From positions 1 to 6,993 of the forward strand of contig CAAGDP010000011.1 in assembly GCA_900768635.1 (NCBI GenBank): a stretch of DNA of 6,993 nucleotides. Reading direction: 5' to 3'. Position 1 is the stretch's first letter, and every line of letters begins with the position of its first letter. The position numbers and the translations under genes are program-made. The notes under the pieces were generated by a model. It saw only the letters and a list, made by a program, of their open reading frames with translations, had not been told where the DNA came from and ran no database searches. Source of the DNA: Enterobacterales bacterium (lineage in GTDB: Bacteria; Pseudomonadota; Gammaproteobacteria; Enterobacterales; Succinivibrionaceae). Positions 1-6,084 of the stretch are shown here, piece by piece.

Positions 1-1
1 A

Positions 2-94
2 TCTAAAAAGAAGATAGAGGAGCTTAGAGAACTGCAGAACGAAAGGAAAAAAGCAAGAATGGAAAAGAAACGGGAAGCCATTCAGGTATGGTAA
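2..94 (+). CDS. C-terminal end of an unidentified gene (partial)
   Basis: This frame is open from the window edge to a TAA at 92-94 and gives the last 30 residues of a protein that starts outside the window. The tail is very rich in Lys, Glu and Arg (for example KKKIEELRELQNERKKAR) and ends in Gln-Val-Trp. It has the look of a charged helix or coiled coil, or a basic nucleic-acid-binding tail. The other two forward frames do not give a similarly protein-like reading: the frame beginning at base 1 hits a stop in its second codon. I do not recognise the family, and a tail of this kind is too generic to assign a function. It is the only plus-strand gene in the window and converges on the beta-CASP gene at 524-3064. 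Confidence 0.55.
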   Translation, partial: SKKKIEELRELQNERKKARMEKKREAIQVW

Positions 95-231
95 AACCGG
101 GGCGGCTCACCCACCCAGGATACAGAAGCGCCCTATTTCTTCCTTAAAATAATGGATTCAAGCAGGAAGTTTTCTAATGATAAAAGTTGGTTTATCAATA
201 AAATTTAGAAAGAGCCAATTAATACCCCGGA

Positions 232-266
232 CAGACTGTGTGAGGAAAATCCTTACACACAATCTG
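232..266. repeat. Interrupted inverted repeat / hairpin
   Basis: The arms 232-246 and 250-266 pair over about 14 base pairs, with one C-A mismatch (236 with 262) and a 2-base bulge (254-255), around a 3-base AAA loop. The bases at 231-239 (ACAGACTGT) are also an exact reverse complement of 285-293 (ACAGTCTGT), so this hairpin competes with the neighbouring one at 277-294. The pairing was read by eye and no folding energy was calculated. Confidence 0.5.
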
Positions 267-276
267 AAATCATCAA

Positions 277-294
277 AACAGACAACAGTCTGTT
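277..294. repeat. Perfect 7-bp hairpin
   Basis: AACAGAC (277-283) and GTCTGTT (288-294) are exact reverse complements around the loop AACA. On the minus strand the stem ends in TTTT and then GATG, a poor terminator tail for transcripts leaving the beta-CASP gene. I do not call it a terminator. Confidence 0.5.
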
Positions 295-440
295 GCTCCT
301 TGAACCTAAGATTTTATAACCGAATTTACGTGGCGCAATCAGTGTGTGCTTCGTTGAGAGCTGTTTCTCTAAAAGAAACGGGTGTGAATAGTAACAAAAT
401 CACTGCGGATTGTGCATAACATCCCTTTCGGGAAGTAAAC

Positions 441-502
441 TCTATCCGCCCTGAAAAATTTGATTAAGCGATCTCAGGTACCTGAAAATTATAGCGGATA
501 GA
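441..502. repeat. Nested inverted repeat downstream of the beta-CASP gene
   Basis: TCTATCCGC (441-449) and GCGGATAGA (494-502) form a perfect 9-bp inverted repeat. Between them, TCAGGTACCTGA (474-485) is a perfect 12-bp palindrome, and CCTGAAAA-type sequence occurs twice as a direct repeat (450-460 and 481-490). It starts 22 bases beyond the beta-CASP stop codon, so on the minus strand it could fold at the 3' end of that mRNA. There is no good T-run after the outer stem, so it is not a textbook terminator. A protein-binding site or RNA 3'-end processing structure is an alternative. Confidence 0.55.
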
Positions 503-523
503 ATTTAACACATAATGAAAAAT

Positions 524-3064
524 CTATGAGAAAAGTACTTTGCAATGCAGTCCTGTCTTTTCGGTTATTTCCTTAATCACAGATTGAACGGTATCAGGAT
601 CTGATCCGGTGGCCTTCAGTTGTACCAGGCGATCTGACGGCATATAAGACGGACCTTTACTCAGAATCAATCCGGCTTTTGCAGCTATCTGTGATGCCTG
701 AGACAACACCAGATTTTGCATCACAGAACTGCTGAGAACAATGCGCCACCCCACTGCTTTGGACAGTTCATCGATTTGTTCAGCATATTGTCGACCTATT
801 TCAGGGGTGATAAAGGTCATTTCTATGTATTTCCCCTCCTGATCTGTTTTGATTCCCTGTTTCTGCAGAGGAATACTTTTTTCTGCACAATATCCTTTTA
901 TATAGGAAAGGGCCACATTTTGCTCTTTCGGTACATTATCTGATACGTCTTTGAAATCCTGAGTACTCAGCATTACCGGCGAACCTGCTGTATTCAGCGA
1001 ATTGTCACAAATCAGTTCCAGAGACCAACCTGTTACTGATTTGAATTTTTCCTTGATGGACATATCATCAGGAGTGTTATCCCTCACGTATGCCTGATAG
1101 TACCTGTCTGCCTCAAAATAGCTGAATTTGATAATTCGGTTACCAAGGAGAGTCTGCAAAATATTCAGCATGGAGTGATGGTTTGGAGCAGGATGAATGG
1201 CTGCTGTCCAGCCTGTTTCAGCTGCAAATCCTTTGGAAGCTGTTTCAAATGCCTGCATATTCACAGCATCCGGGAATAAAAAACGCAGCACAACTTTCTT
1301 ATCTTCAACATGCATACCTGCTTTTTTATATTCCAAAAATGAAAAATATTTTGCAGCAAGATCCTGAATCTCCTGAAGATTAGCCTGCTTTGGGTTTCTT
1401 GCCACCTCCAACTCCTCATCCGATGACGGATGAAACAGAAACATACGGGTATCTCCAGATGTAAAATTTGGAGAATCCATTAGAAGTTTCTGCCAGGAAA
1501 TTATCTCAAACTGATCTGAGACACTTCGTCCATACCAAATTTCCATTAGTTGGATTGCCGTCCATTGACGTTCTGGATAATGTTCAAGAACAAACTGTCT
1601 GAGTTTTGCCAACCCTTCCTCATCCGGTTGTTCTGTCTCCTTGAGAGTCCAGGTCCAATTACGGACATACTGTTTGCGGGTATTCATATAGGAAACAGTA
1701 CTGACCTCTCCGCAACGGGGTATATGAACTTCCCGAAGGTGTTCACCGGTAATCATTCTGGCAAGTGATGGAATGGCATTAGCATCACCATGTACAAGAA
1801 AAATATCTCTTGGACTGAGACTTGTCAGCAAACTCAGGATTTCTTCCTGATCACCATGAGCCGAGAGGCCTACCTTACATACTCTGGCTTTGACAGGAAT
1901 ACTCCGCCCGTTAAGCACGAAAGATACTTCATCAGTATTGCCCTCGGTTGAATGAACAAGATTTGCTGATTCAGCAAGTTGCATAAGAACCCGCCCCGGA
2001 GCTTCTTCATCCTGATATCCGGTAAGAATGATCAGCCCATCTTCACGGGAAATAATCTTTTCCGCATACAGAACACTCGGACCTCCGCTCAGCATTCCTG
2101 AACTGGCTACAAAAACCGCAGCTCCCGGCTTTTCCAGCAATTCCCTGCGATCTGCTGAAGGTAAAACCGGTTGAACTTCCTTGGAGTAGAATGGATCAAA
2201 ACCTTTCATTATACTTTTGGCCAGTTTATTTTTCAGGCAGGTAGGATGAAAACGGTAAATTCGACAGATTTCTCTTACCATTCCATCCACATATACAGGA
2301 ACCTGAGGTATCAATCCCTTGTTCATTCCAGAACGAATCAGCATAATTACTTCTTGTGAACGTCCCAGAGCAAAACTCGGGATCAGCACTTTTCTGCCTT
2401 CTGTTACAGCCTCGGCAACTAAACTAATCAGACGATTTTCCTCTACTTGCCGGTTTGAGTGAAGGCGATCACCGTAGGTAGCTTCCACTATACAAACATC
2501 CGGTCTTAATCGTGGAATATGAATGCCTTCAATAGTTTGCTGAGAAAATGCAGCAAAATCCCCTGAATAGAATATAGAGCCTTCAGGGGTCTTCAAATAA
2601 GTGCAGGCGGCTCCCGCAATATGACCTGCAGAGTAGAAAACAGCGGTAATAGAAGGCAAAATTTCCTTCTCTACCTGCTCATGTAACGGGACGATGCGAT
2701 TCATCATAGCAACAACATCCTGCTCTCCATAAAGGGGAATCTCTTCCTCCCGTATAGACATAATCTTGAGAGAATCCTGCAGAAGAACCCGGGTAAGATC
2801 CATGGTCATAGGAGTCATATATATGGGAGCATCAGGATATGCACGGGATATGAGAGGAAGTGAACCTATATGATCCATATGAGCATGGCTTATGAGAATG
2901 ACATCGATTCCGCCCATTTCCTGTATTAATCTGAAATCAGGAATCGGATCCTTACTAGCTCCCTGACGAATCCCTGAATCTAGAAGAATTCCATAATCTC
3001 CGATTCTAAGGCAGATGCAACTTCCTCCAACTTCCTGAGCTCCGCCGGCAAACCCAAGTTTCAT
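524..3064 (-). CDS. Beta-CASP metallo-beta-lactamase-fold nuclease (CPSF/Ysh1-like) with long C-terminal extension
   Basis: The 846-residue protein is probably a zinc-dependent RNA nuclease of the beta-CASP group (COG1236/Ysh1-like), acting in the cytoplasm; no signal peptide is seen. Metallo-beta-lactamase motifs are complete: D29 in LLDSG, H60-x-H62-x-D64-H65 in SHAHMDH, H148 in SAGHIAG and D169 in YSGD. Beta-CASP motifs follow: E194 in VEATYGDR, H403 in LSAHGD and H425 in LVHGD. The catalytic part ends near residue 460, which is close to the full length of many bacterial relatives. The remaining roughly 380 residues are an extension in which I see four degenerate beta-alpha-beta units (about 590-620, 643-682, 746-775 and 812-845), each ending in TGW, VGW or TGL. 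The start is set by a perfect AGGAGGT (3072-3078) seven bases before ATG. RNA cleavage is family inference; the substrate is unknown. It is not part of the usual zapG-degQ-degS cluster and may be a transferred gene. Confidence 0.9.
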   Translation of the reverse strand: MKLGFAGGAQEVGGSCICLRIGDYGILLDSGIRQGASKDPIPDFRLIQEMGGIDVILISHAHMDHIGSLPLISRAYPDAPIYMTPMTMDLTRVLLQDSLKIMSIREEEIPLYGEQDVVAMMNRIVPLHEQVEKEILPSITAVFYSAGHIAGAACTYLKTPEGSIFYSGDFAAFSQQTIEGIHIPRLRPDVCIVEATYGDRLHSNRQVEENRLISLVAEAVTEGRKVLIPSFALGRSQEVIMLIRSGMNKGLIPQVPVYVDGMVREICRIYRFHPTCLKNKLAKSIMKGFDPFYSKEVQPVLPSADRRELLEKPGAAVFVASSGMLSGGPSVLYAEKIISREDGLIILTGYQDEEAPGRVLMQLAESANLVHSTEGNTDEVSFVLNGRSIPVKARVCKVGLSAHGDQEEILSLLTSLSPRDIFLVHGDANAIPSLARMITGEHLREVHIPRCGEVSTVSYMNTRKQYVRNWTWTLKETEQPDEEGLAKLRQFVLEHYPERQWTAIQLMEIWYGRSVSDQFEIISWQKLLMDSPNFTSGDTRMFLFHPSSDEELEVARNPKQANLQEIQDLAAKYFSFLEYKKAGMHVEDKKVVLRFLFPDAVNMQAFETASKGFAAETGWTAAIHPAPNHHSMLNILQTLLGNRIIKFSYFEADRYYQAYVRDNTPDDMSIKEKFKSVTGWSLELICDNSLNTAGSPVMLSTQDFKDVSDNVPKEQNVALSYIKGYCAEKSIPLQKQGIKTDQEGKYIEMTFITPEIGRQYAEQIDELSKAVGWRIVLSSSVMQNLVLSQASQIAAKAGLILSKGPSYMPSDRLVQLKATGSDPDTVQSVIKEITEKTGLHCKVLFS

Positions 3065-3090
3065 AAAAATTACCTCCTGTCAGATATTGA

Positions 3091-3104
3091 TTCGGTTAAT
3101 CGAA
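3091..3104. promoter_or_regulatory. Near-palindrome in the beta-CASP gene leader
   Basis: TTCGGTTAATCGAA is symmetric at 12 of 14 positions and lies 13 bases upstream of the AGGAGGT ribosome-binding site of the beta-CASP gene. It may be a binding site or an RNA hairpin that affects translation. No known regulator motif is recognised. Confidence 0.25.
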
Positions 3105-3107
3105 AGT

Positions 3108-3125
3108 TGGCACATGTACATGCCA
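3108..3125. promoter_or_regulatory. Operator-like inverted repeat upstream of the beta-CASP gene
   Basis: TGGCACATGTACATGCCA has exact 5-bp arms TGGCA and TGCCA separated by 8 bases; the interior contains the palindrome CATGTACATG, shifted off centre. The site is 43 bases upstream of the beta-CASP start codon, where a repressor or activator of that gene could bind. No confident sigma-70 promoter could be placed next to it; TTGCAT with TAAGTA at 16-base spacing is the best but a weak match. The regulator is unknown. Confidence 0.35.
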
Positions 3126-3213
3126 TACTTATTTACACGATAAGGAAATGCAAATAGAAAACATAAACCTGTAAATTTTTCAGATTCTCTGTTTACAATT
3201 CTTCAGCAGAAAA

Positions 3214-3351
3214 TCAGGGTGCGGGAGCTGCTTCGGTTTTATCAGTTCCACCACCATCATACCAGTTAAGTTTCCACCCTAAAGTTTGATTTCTGTTAAT
3301 GGAGAAGATCCTCGGCAACAGTAACCTGTAAAGATCTGGAAGTTCCACTCC
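3214..3351 (-). other. Coding-like open frame overlapping and extending past the degS stop
   Basis: In the frame shifted by one base relative to degS, 45 codons are open between a TAA (3352-3354) and a TGA (3214-3216). The part beyond the degS stop reads like a real protein C-terminus, with GWKLNWYDGGG followed by the tail TDKTEAAPAP. No start codon with a ribosome-binding site is visible inside the frame. Options are a genuine frameshift or assembly error near the end of degS, a programmed frameshift giving a longer DegS, a gene remnant, or chance. E. coli DegS ends near the point where degS stops here, so the annotated stop may still be right. Confidence 0.3.
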
Positions 3352-4381
3352 TTAACACATCTATGTTAATCAAAGTACCGGGCTTGGTTTCAGCTATGAT
3401 ATCCATAGCCATTTGCGCATTAGTGATCTTTACCCCCTCCAGAGTAAGCATAATATCGCCTACTTCCAGACCGCCTTTAGAAGCCGGCCCTGTAGGATCT
3501 ACACCCTGCACTATCAGACCATGATTTGGTCCCAAATTCAGAAGATTGGCAGTTACTGCATCTACATCCACAGTTTTAATCCCCAGATACCCTCTGATCA
3601 CCCGGCCGTTTTTGATCAAATCATTCATAATGCGGTGAGCAAGAGCATAAGGGACAGCAAATGTAATATTACTTGTATCCTGACCTGCTGCAGTGGAATA
3701 TGTGCCGGAGTTGATACCCACCAGTTCGCCCAGAGTATTAACCAGTGCACCTCCTGAGTTTCCAACCCCAACATAAGCATCAGTCTGAAGCAGATCCTGA
3801 CGCCCGTTTGAATTCGGACCCATAGTACCGAGACCGGAACGGCCTTTGGCGCCGATAATTCCCATAGTTACCGTCTGTCCTACATTGAAAGGATTACCTA
3901 TAGCTAAAACGACATCACCCACCTTGGAAACCCGTTTAGGATTCTGAGGAATAACCGGCAGGTTGTCGTCCTCAATTTTTAATACTGCCAAATCAGTCAG
4001 TTTATCCATACCTATCAGGGAGGACTCAAATAATCTTCCATCCTGAAGAGCCACAATAATTTTCTGAGCTCCCTGGATTACATGATAATTGGTGAGAATA
4101 TGCCCCTGAGAAGTCATAATTACCCCGGATCCCAGAGAATCCGGAAGAAGCGTCATTTCCCCGGTTTTTTCATCTACTGTCATGCTTTTAGTGTAAATAT
4201 TAACTACAGCCGGTGCAGACTTGGCCACAGCATCATGATAAGACGCCGGTCCTACCAAACGATTTAACACATAACTTAATGAAACAGAACCGTTAGTAAT
4301 CGAAGGAACCGTAAGCACCAAAAGTAATGCTGCAATCAGTCCCCAGACAACCGCTTTTAAAAATTTTTTGAATTTAACCAT
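3296..4381 (-). CDS. degS: DegS-like inner-membrane serine protease (site-1 protease of the sigma-E pathway)
   Basis: The 361-residue protein matches DegS (355 residues in E. coli) in length and domain order: a basic N-terminus and one membrane anchor (about 9-28), a trypsin-like protease domain, and one PDZ domain (about 265-355). The catalytic triad is H100 (TNYHVI), D130 (LTDLAVLKI) and S209 (GNSGGAL). In E. coli, unassembled outer-membrane porin tails bind the PDZ domain and DegS then cuts the anti-sigma factor RseA. The activation residues D122, R178 and Q191 of E. coli seem to correspond to D126, R181 and Q199. The usual Asn-x before GNSGG is Gly205-Val206 here, which is unusual. ATG is preceded by AAGGAAG at a rather long spacing of 11, a mediocre ribosome-binding site. 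The gene follows degQ but a strong terminator lies between, so transcription may depend on read-through or an internal promoter. A separate open frame continues past its stop codon. Confidence 0.92.
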   Translation of the reverse strand: MVKFKKFLKAVVWGLIAALLLVLTVPSITNGSVSLSYVLNRLVGPASYHDAVAKSAPAVVNIYTKSMTVDEKTGEMTLLPDSLGSGVIMTSQGHILTNYHVIQGAQKIIVALQDGRLFESSLIGMDKLTDLAVLKIEDDNLPVIPQNPKRVSKVGDVVLAIGNPFNVGQTVTMGIIGAKGRSGLGTMGPNSNGRQDLLQTDAYVGVGNSGGALVNTLGELVGINSGTYSTAAGQDTSNITFAVPYALAHRIMNDLIKNGRVIRGYLGIKTVDVDAVTANLLNLGPNHGLIVQGVDPTGPASKGGLEVGDIMLTLEGVKITNAQMAMDIIAETKPGTLINIDVLRSGTSRSLQVTVAEDLLH

Positions 4382-4433
4382 TATCCGTTGAACTTCCTTA
4401 TTCTTTTAGTTCTGTGGCAGTTCAGATATCCAC

Positions 4434-4469
4434 AAAAAAAGGCCCTCCTATTATCACACAGGAAGGCCT
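4434..4469 (-). terminator. Rho-independent terminator after degQ
   Basis: Read on the minus strand, AGGCCTTCCT (4460-4469) pairs with AGGAGGGCCT (4440-4449) over 10 base pairs with one G-T wobble, around a 10-base loop, and is followed by seven T. It begins 24 bases past the degQ stop and ends 52 bases before the degS start. It should end most degQ transcripts and separate the expression of the two proteases. Confidence 0.9.
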
Positions 4470-4493
4470 ATTGATTAAACTTATCTGAAATAT

Positions 4494-5918
4494 TTATCGC
4501 AGGATAATGTACAGGGTCATATTACCACGAACAATGTTAATAGCCTGAGATCCCTTGGACTTGGACAAAATCTTATTCAGATCATCCAGGGATTCTACCT
4601 TTTCACGATTAACACCTACAATAATATCACCTTTCTCCATTCCGTAGCGGGCGGCCTGTGAATTACGATCAATATCAATGATTTCCACACCTTTCACATC
4701 ACCTGATGCGGTTGACAGCTTCACACCTTTAAACAAATCATTGATTTCCTGGTTCTTGGTTTCCAGCTTTTTGCTTTCTGCCTGTTTAAGAACTACATCC
4801 ACAGTCTGTTCTTTACCATCACGAATAATACCAAGTGAAATCTTGGAGCCGGCCCCGACTGTCGCAATCTTGGTTCTCAATTCGTTAAAGGAGGAGATCT
4901 TTTTACCGTTGATTGCCACAACAATATCACCAGCCTTGATACCTGCTTCATCAGCTGCAGAATCTTTCATAACCTGACTGATAAAAGCACCTTTAACCTG
5001 CTTGGAGCCAAACTTTTCAGCCAGATCCGGAGTTAATTCTCCACCCATAATACCCAGGAAGCCTCTGCGAACTTCACCATACTTAATGAGCTGTTCAGTA
5101 ATATTCTTTACCATATTAGCCGGGATGGCAAAACCTATACCCACATTACCGCCATTAGGTGCAATAATTGCGGTATTGATACCAATTAGGTTGCCGTTAA
5201 GATCGATAAGAGAGCCTCCGCTGTTGCCCTGATTGATTGCCGCATCGGTCTGAATATAGTTTTCGAACTGGCCTGAAGATGCGCCGTCAACTGATCGACC
5301 CAATGCTGACACAATACCATAAGTAACAGTGTGTCCCAATCCGAAAGGATTACCAATTGCTATAGCAAAATCACCAATGCGAAGCTCATCGGAATCTGCA
5401 AAGTTTACAGCAGTAATGTTATCGGCTTTAATTTGCAGAAGAGCAACGTCAGACTGAGGATCTGCTCCCACTTTTTTAGCCTCAAATTCACGACCGTCAT
5501 TAGTGGTAATTTTGATCTGTTTGGCATCAGCTACCACATGGTTATTAGTTACAATATAACCATTCTTAGCATCGACTATAACACCAGAACCCAGAGCCTT
5601 GAAAGGTTGTTCAAAAGAATTACCTCTGTTACCTCCAAAGGGGCTTTCAAAAGGATTCATTCCAAAGGGATCACCAAAAAAGAATGGAAAACCACGGGAA
5701 GAACCTCGATTAATTTCCTTGCTTCCTTCCACGTTAATGGTTACTACAGAAGGAATAACTTTATCAATAATAGGAGCAAGGGATGGAACAGAAGACTGAT
5801 TTGCTGATGATAAGGAATTGATGAGGGGCTGAGCATCTGCCGCCTCCGCCAAAGAAGAAGTAAAACCAAAAGAAGCTGCTAACAATACTGTTGATAATAA
5901 CTTGTTGCGCTTAAGCAT
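4494..5918 (-). CDS. degQ: DegQ-like periplasmic serine protease/chaperone (HtrA family)
   Basis: The 474-residue protein degrades or holds misfolded periplasmic proteins. Domains in order: signal peptide (1-26, with an Ala-Glu-Ala site before A27), an N-terminal LA loop (about 67-106), a trypsin-like domain with H127 (TNNHVV), D157 (SDVALLQI) and S233 (GNSGGSL), then PDZ1 (about 283-380) and PDZ2 (about 400-474). Two PDZ domains separate it from DegS. The LA loop is rich in Phe, Pro and Gly, and the whole protein has no Cys, whereas E. coli DegP has a Cys pair in that loop, so DegQ is the better name, also supported by zapG and degS on either side. An in-frame ATG exists 36 bases upstream, but I chose the start at 5916-5918 because AAAGGAGA stands 4 bases before it and a typical signal peptide begins there. 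The family usually forms trimers and larger cages. Confidence 0.93.
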   Translation of the reverse strand: MLKRNKLLSTVLLAASFGFTSSLAEAADAQPLINSLSSANQSSVPSLAPIIDKVIPSVVTINVEGSKEINRGSSRGFPFFFGDPFGMNPFESPFGGNRGNSFEQPFKALGSGVIVDAKNGYIVTNNHVVADAKQIKITTNDGREFEAKKVGADPQSDVALLQIKADNITAVNFADSDELRIGDFAIAIGNPFGLGHTVTYGIVSALGRSVDGASSGQFENYIQTDAAINQGNSGGSLIDLNGNLIGINTAIIAPNGGNVGIGFAIPANMVKNITEQLIKYGEVRRGFLGIMGGELTPDLAEKFGSKQVKGAFISQVMKDSAADEAGIKAGDIVVAINGKKISSFNELRTKIATVGAGSKISLGIIRDGKEQTVDVVLKQAESKKLETKNQEINDLFKGVKLSTASGDVKGVEIIDIDRNSQAARYGMEKGDIIVGVNREKVESLDDLNKILSKSKGSQAINIVRGNMTLYIILR

Positions 5919-5922
5919 AAAA

Positions 5923-5930
5923 TCTCCTTT
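5923..5930 (-). promoter_or_regulatory. Ribosome-binding site that fixes the degQ start
   Basis: AAAGGAGA on the minus strand lies 4 bases before the ATG at 5916-5918 and inside the longer open frame that begins at 5954. This supports the shorter protein beginning MLKRNK, which is also where the signal peptide starts. The longer frame would add 12 residues translated from a leader repeat. Confidence 0.8.
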
Positions 5931-5933
5931 ATA

Positions 5934-5951
5934 CACAGGATCAACAGGATC
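5934..5951. repeat. Tandem 9-base repeat in the degQ leader
   Basis: On the minus strand GATCCTGTT and GATCCTGTG stand side by side just upstream of the degQ ribosome-binding site, identical at 8 of 9 positions. The duplication causes the DPVDPV reading of the longer open frame and may be a simple slippage product. Confidence 0.6.
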
Positions 5952-5993
5952 CAAACAAATTTAGAGACTGCCTTAATTCAGGCAAAAAAAATA

Positions 5994-6023
5994 AATATAT
6001 GAAAAAAACAAGACTAATGTAAA
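5994..6023 (-). promoter_or_regulatory. Candidate sigma-70 promoter of degQ
   Basis: TTTACA (6018-6023) and TATATT (5994-5999) on the minus strand match the -35 and -10 consensus at 5 of 6 bases each, with an 18-base spacer. The predicted transcript would start near 5987 and have a leader of about 70 bases with a small hairpin (GCCT/AGGC, 5970-5983) at its 5' end. No convincing sigma-E or CpxR site was found here. Confidence 0.5.
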
Positions 6024-6025
6024 GC

Positions 6026-6060
6026 CTGTTTTTTAGCATATATTGAGACTAAGAAAACAG
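6026..6060 (-). repeat. AT-rich inverted repeat between zapG and degQ
   Basis: On the minus strand CTGTTTTCTTAG (6049-6060) can pair with CTAAAAAACAG (6026-6036) over 11 base pairs with one bulged C, around a 12-base loop. It lies 25 bases after the zapG stop and directly upstream of the candidate degQ -35 box. The following T-rich stretch comes too late for a standard terminator, so it may be a weak terminator for zapG or a binding site for a degQ regulator. Confidence 0.35.
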
Positions 6061-6084
6061 TAAAATGTTCAATATTTTTCGGTA

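Larger units (their letters stand above)
95..523. other. Intergenic region with several inverted repeats, no convincing gene
   Basis: This gap lies between two convergent genes. It holds at least four inverted repeats: an interrupted hairpin at 232-266, a perfect 7-bp hairpin at 277-294, a 6-bp hairpin at 363-379, and a nested repeat at 441-502. None is followed by a clean run of T on either strand, so no standard rho-independent terminator can be called. An 80-codon plus-strand frame (177-419) is open and has a fair Shine-Dalgarno, but its composition does not look like a protein. The region could hold a small RNA or convergent termination structures, but nothing here proves transcription. 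Confidence 0.5.

Noticed and set aside
177..419. 80-codon plus-strand open frame in the left intergenic region with AGGAAG seven bases before its ATG
   Set aside because: The translation is basic with scattered Cys, no recognisable domain or hydrophobic pattern, and overlaps several hairpins. The ribosome-binding site alone is weak evidence, so it was not called as a gene.
95..523. CRISPR array or insertion sequence ends in the repeat-rich left gap
   Set aside because: The repeats are single hairpins of different sequence with no regular spacing, and there is no transposase or terminal repeat pair with target duplication.
5331..5807. 158-codon plus-strand open frame inside degQ, and other plus-strand frames over degS and the beta-CASP gene
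   Set aside because: They lie antisense to well-supported genes with complete catalytic motifs, have no ribosome-binding sites of note and no recognisable protein features.
5919..5954. Extension of degQ to an upstream in-frame ATG at 5952-5954
   Set aside because: The added residues come from a tandem repeat in the leader and precede the real Shine-Dalgarno and the basic start of the signal peptide.
5970..5983. Small hairpin next to a run of A as a possible terminator
   Set aside because: The stem is only 4 base pairs and on the minus strand the T-run comes before, not after, the stem. On the plus strand it is followed by A.
6019..6064. Two GTAAA pentamers resembling halves of a CpxR box
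   Set aside because: They are about 36 bases apart rather than 5, so they do not form the known box.
6044..6070. Possible sigma-E promoter for degQ (GAACATT, 15 bases, TCTCA on the minus strand)
   Set aside because: The match to GGAACTT/TCTGA is partial in both boxes and the area overlaps an AT-rich inverted repeat; the sigma-70 candidate closer to degQ fits better.
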